From Chitinophagaceae bacterium (GTDB lineage: Bacteria > Bacteroidota > Bacteroidia > Chitinophagales > Chitinophagaceae): 11,859 nucleotides of DNA. Below are positions 7,206 to 11,859 of the stretch, piece by piece. The stretch's first letter is position 1, and every line of letters begins with the position of its first letter. A program made the position numbers and the translations under genes. Below the pieces are notes generated by a model. It worked only from the letters and a program-made list of their open reading frames with translations. It was not told where the DNA came from and ran no database searches. The DNA is taken from positions 1 through 11,859 of the forward strand of contig CANHLV010000025.1 of assembly GCA_947461495.1 (NCBI GenBank). The letters are read 5' to 3'.

Positions 7206-7778
7206 TTGCAAAAAGCATCAAAAATCATTTTAGGCATCGACCCCGGAACCATCATTATGGGATTTGGATTGATAGCCGCAAAGCAAAAAGGTATAGAATT
7301 GCTCGACATGGGTGTCCTGAAATTATCATCTACCGACGATGCCTATCAACGACTCGAAAAAATTCATAATAAAGTTTCCGAGCTCATTAAAAAATACAAA
7401 GCCAATGATTTTGCTATTGAAGCACCCTTCTTTGGCAAGAATGTTCAAAGTATGCTTAAATTGGGAAGAGCACAGGGCGTGGCTATTGCAGCCGCTATGC
7501 AAGCAGGCCTTCCCATCAGCGAATACTCACCAAAGAAAATCAAACAATCAATTACAGGAAACGGAAATGCAGGTAAAGAACAGGTAATGAAAATGCTTCA
7601 ACAAATACTTGCTTTCAAAGAAGACCCCAAATACATGGATGCAACGGATGCTTTGGCCGTTGCCGTTTGCCATCACTTTCAACAAGGAAATATCAACACC
7701 GGTGGAACGAAATCGAAAAAACTAACTGGATGGAATGATTTTTTGTCGAAAAATCCGGAGAGGATAAAGAAGAATTAA
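7206..7778 (+). CDS. ruvC: Crossover junction endodeoxyribonuclease RuvC
   Basis: RuvC resolves Holliday junctions during homologous recombination and repair, acting with the RuvAB branch-migration motor. The 190-residue protein has all four acidic active-site residues: D12 in ILGIDPGT, E72 in FAIEAPFFGKN, and D145 and D148 in MDATDALAVAVCHH. The stretch EYSPKKIKQSITGNGNAGKEQV (106-127) is the conserved DNA-contact region. The C-terminus carries a lysine-rich tail of about 20 residues. No ATG lies before the first catalytic Asp; the frame opens after a TAA at 7152-7154 and the TTG at 7206 gives the expected family N-terminus, so a TTG start is assigned. The gene is single, divergent from the flippase-like gene and convergent with the HIT gene. 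Confidence 0.95.
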   Translation: MQKASKIILGIDPGTIIMGFGLIAAKQKGIELLDMGVLKLSSTDDAYQRLEKIHNKVSELIKKYKANDFAIEAPFFGKNVQSMLKLGRAQGVAIAAAMQAGLPISEYSPKKIKQSITGNGNAGKEQVMKMLQQILAFKEDPKYMDATDALAVAVCHHFQQGNINTGGTKSKKLTGWNDFLSKNPERIKKN

Positions 7779-7780
7779 TA

Positions 7781-7862
7781 AGTTCAAAAGGTTCGGTATG
7801 TTTAAAAGGTTCAAAAGGTTACGAGCTCATTAACTTATTGAACTTATTAAACCTTTGGAACA
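7781..7862. repeat. Imperfect inverted repeat of 9-nt units between ruvC and the HIT gene
   Basis: The left half contains TTCAAAAGG (7783-7791), TTTAAAAGG (7801-7809) and TTCAAAAGG (7810-7818). The right half contains degenerate complements: AACTTATTGAA, CTTATTAAACC and CTTTGGAAC. The halves can fold around a centre near ACGAGCTCATT with scattered mismatches. It fills the gap between two convergent stop codons and could act as a bidirectional terminator, although no long T-tract follows. Confidence 0.55.
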
Positions 7863-7873
7863 TATTAAACAAA

Positions 7874-8263
7874 TTACAAAGCTTCGACAATCTTACTCCT
7901 CACCTCTTCCATCTCCTCCTTCGACAGCTTCAATTTTTCTCTGGTGAAATTCAAATCGTCTGCGTTGTTTATAGGCAGTAGGTGCATGTGAGCATGAGGC
8001 ACTTCTAATCCGACAACGCTTATGCCACAACGATTACAATCAAATGATTTTTCGATGGCTTTAGCAATGGGCTTAGCAAATAGTATCATTGATGAAAGAT
8101 AATTTTCAGGCAAATCAAAAATCTTGTCTACTTCAATTTTCGGCACCACAAGTACATGACCTTTTACCAAAGGAAAAATATCTAAAAAAGCATAGAAATT
8201 TTCATCTTCAGCAATTTTGTATGAAGGAATTTCTCCGTTGATGATTTTTGAAAAAATGGTCAT
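7874..8263 (-). CDS. HIT-family nucleotide hydrolase (Hint-like)
   Basis: This small 129-residue HIT-family protein is likely to hydrolyse AMP-linked nucleotides such as adenosine phosphoramidates or dinucleoside polyphosphates. It begins with the usual IFSKIINGEIPSYKI helix, contains PLVKGHVLVVPK (31-42), and ends the core with the histidine triad VPHAHMH (H90, H92, H94). The segment before the triad reads GLEVPHAHMH rather than the more common GQ-type sequence, a variant I associate with Bacteroidota members. A CxxC pair (C76, C79) lies before it; whether it binds metal is unknown. The ATG at 8263 gives the canonical N-terminus. It lies downstream of greA on the same strand, a common pairing in this phylum, but 166 bp containing an inverted repeat separate them here. 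Confidence 0.92.
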   Translation of the reverse strand: MTIFSKIINGEIPSYKIAEDENFYAFLDIFPLVKGHVLVVPKIEVDKIFDLPENYLSSMILFAKPIAKAIEKSFDCNRCGISVVGLEVPHAHMHLLPINNADDLNFTREKLKLSKEEMEEVRSKIVEAL

Positions 8264-8293
8264 TAGTAATGGGGATTTTTAATAACGATTTTT

Positions 8294-8420
8294 GCCACAA
8301 AGGCACTAAGACACTAAATTTCACAAAAAATAACTAGTGAATTAATGTCTTAATTAATTATTTATCGTAGAAAAACAAGATCAATCTTAGTGATTCTTTG
8401 TGCCTTGATGACTTTGTGGC
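8294..8420. repeat. 127-bp imperfect inverted repeat built from CACAAAG-type 8-nt units
   Basis: The ends are perfect 9-bp inverted repeats: GCCACAAAG at 8294-8302 and CTTTGTGGC at 8412-8420. Inside the left arm follow GCACTAAG (8303-8310) and ACACTAAA (8311-8318). The right arm reads CTTAGTGATT, CTTTGTGC, CTTGATGA, CTTTGTGGC (8386-8420). Beyond the ends the flanks are also roughly symmetrical (ATTTTT and AAAAAAT). The centre is AT-rich with TTAATTAATT. It occupies nearly the whole gap between the greA stop codon and the HIT start. No ORF and no obvious target-site duplication were seen. Confidence 0.75.
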
Positions 8421-8429
8421 CCCAAAAAA

Positions 8430-8903
8430 TTACACCGTAATGTTCTCAACCTTAAATTTCAAAACACCTGCTGGAACTACAACTTCAGCAACTTCACCCA
8501 CAACTTTACCCAATAGCCCTTTTCCTATAGGTGATGTAACTGATATTTTACCATCTTTCAAACTAGCTTCTTTTTCTGAAACTATATGATAGGTAACTGT
8601 TTTATTCGTTGCCAAATTGGTAACAGTAACTTTAGTCAAAATACTCACCCTGCTTGAATCTATACTTGATTCATCTAAAATTCTTGCTGTAGCAATAACA
8701 CCTTCTAAATATTTAATTTTAGCTTCAAGTAATCCCTGTGCTTCTTTTGCTGCATCATATTCAGCATTTTCTTTCAAATCCCCTTTTTCCCTTGCCTCTG
8801 CAATGGCTCTACTTGCCGCCGGACGGTCAACCGATTTTAATTGATGTAATTCTTCCTGCATCTTTTCAAAGGTCTCCTGTGTAACATAATTAGTATCTGC
8901 CAT
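8430..8903 (-). CDS. greA: Transcription elongation factor GreA
   Basis: GreA binds in the secondary channel of RNA polymerase and stimulates cleavage of backtracked RNA, rescuing stalled elongation complexes. The 157-residue length is typical. The N-terminal coiled coil (about 8-75) carries the acidic tip DLKENAEYDAAKEAQ, with D42 and E45 at the positions needed for cleavage. The C-terminal FKBP-like domain ends with SPIGKGLLGKVVGEV and FKVENITV. The ATG at 8903 is the natural start, giving MADTNYVTQETFEKMQEEL. Upstream, within 75 nt, are a perfect TAnnTTTG box and a terminator-like hairpin with a U-tract, suggesting control in the leader. The stop codon is followed at once by the 127-bp inverted repeat. 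Confidence 0.96.
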   Translation of the reverse strand: MADTNYVTQETFEKMQEELHQLKSVDRPAASRAIAEAREKGDLKENAEYDAAKEAQGLLEAKIKYLEGVIATARILDESSIDSSRVSILTKVTVTNLATNKTVTYHIVSEKEASLKDGKISVTSPIGKGLLGKVVGEVAEVVVPAGVLKFKVENITV

Positions 8904-8924
8904 ATCAATTCATTTAGCTATTAG

Positions 8925-8961
8925 AAAAAAAAGACAACGCCTCAGTTTTACCAAAGCGTTG
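8925..8961 (-). terminator. Terminator-like hairpin with U-tract in the greA leader
   Basis: Read on the minus strand, CAACGC (8961-8956) pairs with GCGTTG (8940-8935). The stem can be continued inward by TTTGG with CTGAG, using three G-U pairs, around the loop TAAAA. It is followed by TC and eight T (8932-8925). The T-tract ends 21 nt before the greA ATG. It could end transcription from the upstream dehydrogenase gene or act as a leader terminator for greA. Confidence 0.6.
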
Positions 8962-8969
8962 CATATTTA

Positions 8970-8977
8970 CAAATATA
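8970..8977 (-). promoter_or_regulatory. Candidate -7 box of the greA promoter (TATATTTG)
   Basis: This is an exact TAnnTTTG match on the minus strand, between the dehydrogenase stop codon and the hairpin. The predicted start point is near 8963, almost at the foot of the hairpin, so the first 38 or so transcribed bases would be the hairpin and U-tract. No good -33 element is visible. Confidence 0.4.
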
Positions 8978-8999
8978 GGGAAAAGAAAATTTTACATCA

Positions 9000-9920
9000 T
9001 CAGTAAATTTCAAGTTTTTCCAACAAAATTTTACTCATTTTATAGGCCGCTTCAAATGTATATCCAGCAATATGCGGCGTCAATAGCACATTATCCTGAG
9101 CATTTAACCATACAAGTTGCTCTTGCTGACTGGGCGAAAGTTCTTTCAATTTTTCATTTTCCAGCACATCCAAAGCTGCTCCACGAATTTGTTTTTGGTG
9201 CAATGCATCTATTAATGATTCTGTATGCACTATTTTCCCTCTTGACGTATTGATAATTATTGGTTGTTTTTTCAAAGAAGAAAAAAAAGGTTTATTGCCA
9301 AAATGGTTCGTCTCAGTATTGTGTGGAAGATGAAAACTGACTACATCAGCGTTATTGACAATGTCTTCAATACTAGCTTCTTTAATAAATTCGGTTTCAA
9401 AACCGGTTTTGTATTTATCATAAGCCAGGATTTTCATTCCTAAAGCAGATAAAATCTTTGCAAATTGAGCCCCTGTATTTCCATAGCCAATGATTCCTGC
9501 TACTTTGCCGTTGATTTCCGTGCCTCTGTTTTCGTTCCTCAGCCATTTCATTTCTTTGATTTCAGCAGCGCTCTTATTGATGTTTCTAACCAGATTCAAT
9601 AACAAACCCAATGCATGCTCTGCAACCGCATTGCTATTGCCTTCCGGACTGCTAATACAACGGATATTTTTTGATTCAGCATACGTCGTCTCTATATGCT
9701 CCATGCCACTTCCCAATCGAGCAATCCATTTTAATTGAATAGCTCTCTCTAGCATTTTTTTATCAATGTTGATTTGTGTGGCAACAACAATACCAGTGGC
9801 AAATTCAATTTTATCAAAAAGAAGTTGATAATCTGCAGTGGGGATATATTCAAAATCAAGTCCGTTTTTATTAAACGTCTCAATCATAATTTCATGAACA
9901 GGTGCGGTGATCAGAATCAT
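9000..9920 (-). CDS. NAD-dependent D-2-hydroxyacid dehydrogenase (SerA-like, no ACT domain)
   Basis: This 306-residue protein has the D-isomer-specific 2-hydroxyacid dehydrogenase fold. The Rossmann nucleotide motif is GIIGYGNTG (142-150), with D168 at the end of the second strand favouring NAD over NADP. The catalytic set is R227 (NTSRGKI), E256 (DVLENEK) and H283 (TPHIAG). The usual EP after the catalytic Glu is EK here. The length and the AYDKYKTGF segment resemble Bacteroidota proteins annotated as 3-phosphoglycerate dehydrogenase without a regulatory ACT domain, so serine synthesis is possible, but another hydroxyacid is equally allowed by sequence. The ATG at 9920 lies one base after the ridA stop (TGA-T-ATG), so the genes form an operon. 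An AT-rich hairpin around the stop codon (about 8984-9010) may be its own weak terminator. Confidence 0.88.
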   Translation of the reverse strand: MILITAPVHEIMIETFNKNGLDFEYIPTADYQLLFDKIEFATGIVVATQINIDKKMLERAIQLKWIARLGSGMEHIETTYAESKNIRCISSPEGNSNAVAEHALGLLLNLVRNINKSAAEIKEMKWLRNENRGTEINGKVAGIIGYGNTGAQFAKILSALGMKILAYDKYKTGFETEFIKEASIEDIVNNADVVSFHLPHNTETNHFGNKPFFSSLKKQPIIINTSRGKIVHTESLIDALHQKQIRGAALDVLENEKLKELSPSQQEQLVWLNAQDNVLLTPHIAGYTFEAAYKMSKILLEKLEIY

Positions 9921-9921
9921 A

Positions 9922-10305
9922 TCATATGGAAGCTATCATGCTGATTTCTACATTTACATTTCTGGGCAAGCCTTTTACCGCAACAGTTTCCCTGGCAGGA
10001 AAATCACCGGAGAAGTATTGTCCGTAAACTTCATTTACAACGGAAAAATGCTCCATTCCACTTAAAAAAATATTGGTCTTAACAATGTTGCTAAAATCTG
10101 CATTTTCAGATTTCAAGATGGCCTGAAGATTTTTCATAACCTGATGCGTTTCTTCTGCGATTGAATTGGTGATTAAATCTCCTGTTTCGGCAACCAATGC
10201 GATTTGTCCGGAAATAAATAAAAGATTACCTGTCTTTACGGCTTGTGCATACGGACCTATCGGAGCCGGCGCATCTATTGTATTAACAATTGTCTTATCG
10301 AACAT
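9922..10305 (-). CDS. ridA: RidA family enamine/imine deaminase
   Basis: RidA hydrolyses reactive enamine and imine intermediates such as 2-aminoacrylate, which PLP-dependent serine and threonine dehydratases release, and so protects PLP enzymes. The 127-residue protein aligns with the family from end to end: APAPIGPYAQAV (12-23), LLFISGQIAL (28-37), and the active-site stretch DFPARETVAV with R105, then E120 in NVNVEISMIAS. The ATG at 10305 is chosen over an upstream in-frame TTG at 10326, because that codon lies inside a perfect promoter box and the added residues (MHYKKNK) are not family-like. Immediately downstream, with one base between, is the D-2-hydroxyacid dehydrogenase. If that enzyme is SerA-like, the pair would join serine formation with clean-up of a serine-derived toxic intermediate; this is inference. 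Confidence 0.93.
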   Translation of the reverse strand: MFDKTIVNTIDAPAPIGPYAQAVKTGNLLFISGQIALVAETGDLITNSIAEETHQVMKNLQAILKSENADFSNIVKTNIFLSGMEHFSVVNEVYGQYFSGDFPARETVAVKGLPRNVNVEISMIASI

Positions 10306-10323
10306 TTTATTTTTTTTGTAATG

Positions 10324-10331
10324 CAAATATA
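10324..10331 (-). promoter_or_regulatory. Candidate -7 box of the ridA operon (TATATTTG)
   Basis: This is an exact TAnnTTTG match on the minus strand, ending 18 nt before the ridA ATG. The implied leader is about 10 nt. Its -33 position would fall at about 10351-10355, on top of the -7 box of the divergent plus-strand promoter. Confidence 0.45.
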
Positions 10332-10347
10332 TTCCTATTCAAGCACC

Positions 10348-10355
10348 TATTTTTG
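10348..10355 (+). promoter_or_regulatory. Candidate -7 box for the dehydrogenase-like/tsaB pair (TATTTTTG)
   Basis: This is an exact TAnnTTTG match, ending 16 nt before the ATG at 10372, again implying a very short leader. It lies back to back with the ridA box, 16 bp apart. Confidence 0.45.
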
Positions 10356-10371
10356 CTAAAATTTTTCCACA

Positions 10372-10986
10372 ATGAAAATTATCATCTTATGTAATGAAGA
10401 ATTTGGCGCATATATGAAATCGCTTTCAACCTCAATTGATTGGATTACAACTAATCATATTGATGAATGGAATAATTTCTCTAATGCAGATGGATATTTC
10501 AATCTGAATGAAAATGCATGGGACGGAAATTACACCCATATAAAGAAACCGGTTTTTATCAATGCAGTCAGTAATACATTAAAAGAAAGCAATCATCATG
10601 AAAATGTTTTGAGAATGAATGGCTGGAATGGTTTTATTCAAAGGAATTTATGGGAAGTGGCTGGCACTTTAAGTCAGCAGCACATCGACATACTAAATGC
10701 CATCAATAAATCCTTTACCATCACACCCGATGAACCAGGATTTATCGCACCCCGTATTTTATCAATGATTATCAATGAAGCATATTTTGCCAAAGAACAA
10801 AATGTAAGCACTGAAACTGAAATTGATATTGCGATGAAATTAGGCACCAATTACCCGAAAGGTCCTTTTGAATGGAAGTCAGAAATTGGCATTTCAAACA
10901 TATTATCACTTCTTCAAAAATTAAGTAAATCAGACACAAGGTACCAACCATCAATGTTATTAATTAATGAAGCCAATTCTTTATGA
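10372..10986 (+). CDS. Degenerate 3-hydroxyacyl-CoA dehydrogenase-like protein
   Basis: In this 204-residue protein the second half resembles the C-terminal domain of 3-hydroxyacyl-CoA dehydrogenases. PGFIAPRILSMIINEAYFA (122-140) is followed by DIAMKLGTNYPKGPFEW (152-168), which matches the family pattern D-x-A-M-x-x-G-x-x-x-P-x-G-P, and then a helical tail. The first half, about 95 residues, is much shorter than the normal NAD-binding domain of about 180. It starts MKIIILCNEEFGAYMKSL with no GxGxxG loop. The segment MNGWNGFIQRNLWEVAG (82-98) sits where the family usually has its catalytic His in an HFFNP context, and that His is absent. It is therefore probably not an ordinary NAD-dependent dehydrogenase; a binding or scaffold role is possible. 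The TGA overlaps the tsaB ATG by 4 bp. A frameshifted longer gene is unlikely because the start region has its own promoter box. Confidence 0.72.
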   Translation: MKIIILCNEEFGAYMKSLSTSIDWITTNHIDEWNNFSNADGYFNLNENAWDGNYTHIKKPVFINAVSNTLKESNHHENVLRMNGWNGFIQRNLWEVAGTLSQQHIDILNAINKSFTITPDEPGFIAPRILSMIINEAYFAKEQNVSTETEIDIAMKLGTNYPKGPFEWKSEIGISNILSLLQKLSKSDTRYQPSMLLINEANSL

Positions 10987-11648
10987 GTATAATTTTAAAC
11001 ATAGATACCGCACAGGAAACTGCTTTTGTTTGTATTTCAAAAAATGGCAAACCTTTACTGATTACTGAAAATCATTCTCAAAAAGAACATGCATCTTTTT
11101 TACATCCTGCAATAGAAGAACTATTAAGTAAATCTGAGATTTCTATTGATGACCTTGACGCGATTGCAGTAACAAAAGGTCCGGGGTCATACACAGGCCT
11201 GCGCGTTGGAATGTCAGCGGCGAAAGGGTTGTCATATGCCCTTAAAAAACCACTGATAACCATCAGCACCCTTGAATTGATGGCTCATGATATTATCATG
11301 TTAGCTAGTGAACAACAATGTTTAATTTGCCCAATGATCGATGCCCGAAGAATGGAAGTATTTACTGCATTGTACAACGAGAACTTAAAAGAAATCTATT
11401 CCCCTTCAGCCATGATACTTGATGAAACTTCCTTTACTGATTCACTTAAAAACAACTGCATATATTTCACCGGGTCAGGTTCCATGAAGTTTCAACAAAT
11501 TTGCAATCACAGAAATGCGAAATTTATTCAACACAATAACCTCCCAGTTTCAATGAGTGTCATCAGTCAAAACAGGTTCGAAAAAAAATTGTTTAACGAC
11601 ATAACGCTTACAGAACCTGATTATATTAAACCATATAAGGCATTTTAA
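10983..11648 (+). CDS. tsaB: tRNA threonylcarbamoyladenosine biosynthesis protein TsaB
   Basis: TsaB (YeaZ) is the inactive ASKHA-fold partner of TsaD. With TsaC/Sua5 and TsaE they make the t6A modification at position 37 of ANN-decoding tRNAs. The 221-residue protein begins with the family strand ILNIDTAQETAFVCI (4-18). It contains EHASFLHPAIEELL (35-48) and the signature GPGSYTGLRVGMSAAKGLSYAL (66-87), and continues with STLELMAHDI and the MIDARRMEVFTALY motif. It ends in EPDYIKPYKAF, the usual tail that carries a YIKP-type ending. Its ATG lies inside the TGA of the upstream dehydrogenase-like gene (ATGA), implying translational coupling. There is no clear terminator in the 116 bp that follow. 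Confidence 0.95.
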   Translation: MSIILNIDTAQETAFVCISKNGKPLLITENHSQKEHASFLHPAIEELLSKSEISIDDLDAIAVTKGPGSYTGLRVGMSAAKGLSYALKKPLITISTLELMAHDIIMLASEQQCLICPMIDARRMEVFTALYNENLKEIYSPSAMILDETSFTDSLKNNCIYFTGSGSMKFQQICNHRNAKFIQHNNLPVSMSVISQNRFEKKLFNDITLTEPDYIKPYKAF

Positions 11649-11711
11649 GCATATTGAATTCTATTAACAAAATTGATTTACAAGATTATTTTCTTTGTGA
11701 TGAAGTTTATA

Positions 11712-11719
11712 TATATTTG
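11712..11719 (+). promoter_or_regulatory. Candidate -7 box for the last gene (TATATTTG)
   Basis: This is an exact TAnnTTTG match 45 nt before the ATG at 11765. A TTTG at 11694-11697 lies only 14 nt upstream, short for a -33 element. It marks a likely new transcription unit after tsaB. Confidence 0.4.
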
Positions 11720-11764
11720 CCAAAGCTTTATTTTCCATTTATTAACCAAAAAATTTAATAACCT

Positions 11765-11859
11765 ATGATTGTTCCAAATCAATCAGAAGAAAACAATGTA
11801 GGCTATCAGAGTGCTGATGGTCAAACTGTTAAAATCAACTTGCACAATCTTAAAAAAGC
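11765..11859 (+). CDS. Unrecognised protein, N-terminal fragment (runs off the window)
   Basis: Thirty-one codons from an ATG remain open to the window edge. The peptide begins MIVPNQSEENNVGYQSADG and continues with QTVKINLHNLKK. It is hydrophilic, with no signal peptide or membrane segment in the visible part. I do not recognise the family. Support comes from the upstream TATATTTG box, an AT-rich leader with AAAAAATTTAATAACCT just before the start, and the absence of stops. Function cannot be given. Confidence 0.6.
   Translation, partial: MIVPNQSEENNVGYQSADGQTVKINLHNLKK

Noticed and set aside
7781..8420. CRISPR-like array formed by repeated short units
   Set aside because: Units are 8-9 nt, degenerate, without spacers, and arranged as inverted arms; no cas genes are nearby.
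8294..8420. Insertion sequence or MITE
   Set aside because: There is no transposase and no clear target-site duplication; terminal inverted repeats alone are not enough, so it is listed as a repeat only.
8398..8844. Plus-strand ORFs antisense to greA (8398-8589, 8617-8844)
   Set aside because: They are shadows of the greA frame, with serine/threonine/alanine-rich low-complexity translations.
10306..10326. TTG-started 7-residue extension of RidA
   Set aside because: The TTG is part of the TATATTTG box, and RidA proteins normally begin where the ATG at 10305 places the start.

Overview
This AT-rich window looks chromosomal and comes from a member of the Bacteroidota, probably near the Chitinophagaceae; that placement is inferred from protein style, not measured. 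The evidence is a LeuS with the phylum-type insertion after the catalytic core, the ftsX-DUF3098-uppP gene order, DUF3108 and UMF1-type proteins, the near absence of Shine-Dalgarno sequences, and several exact matches to the Bacteroidota -7 promoter box (TAnnTTTG) just upstream of genes. I see no phage, transposase, CRISPR or defence genes. It is a housekeeping region, and the unusual material lies mostly between the genes.

Layout. The 5' end of leuS (1-617, minus) diverges from ftsX (855), a DUF3098 membrane protein and uppP (plus), which are cell-division and envelope genes. A UMF1-family transporter and a metallo-beta-lactamase-fold hydrolase follow on plus. A convergent gap full of short repeats separates them from a minus-strand pair, a flippase-like membrane protein followed by a DUF3108 exported protein. 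The flippase gene diverges from ruvC (plus), and both appear to use TTG starts. ruvC converges on a minus-strand block made of a HIT hydrolase, greA, a D-2-hydroxyacid dehydrogenase and ridA. ridA diverges from a degenerate 3-hydroxyacyl-CoA-dehydrogenase-like gene that overlaps tsaB by 4 bp. The window ends in the first 31 codons of an unrecognised gene.

How the genes work together. FtsX and UppP serve septal peptidoglycan control and lipid-carrier recycling. LeuS and TsaB serve translation (tRNA charging and t6A37). RuvC resolves recombination junctions, and GreA rescues backtracked RNA polymerase. RidA and the 2-hydroxyacid dehydrogenase form a tight two-gene unit that may relate to serine or 2-aminoacrylate metabolism.

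Most interesting points: (i) terminator-like hairpins with U-tracts sit immediately upstream of the uppP and greA start codons, where they would lie in the leaders of those genes or end upstream transcription; (ii) four intergenic regions carry imperfect inverted repeats or arrays built from 7-9 nt units, one of them between greA and the HIT gene; (iii) a dehydrogenase-like protein without the NAD-binding glycine motif or the expected catalytic His is translationally overlapped with tsaB. No clearly new multi-gene system is visible.
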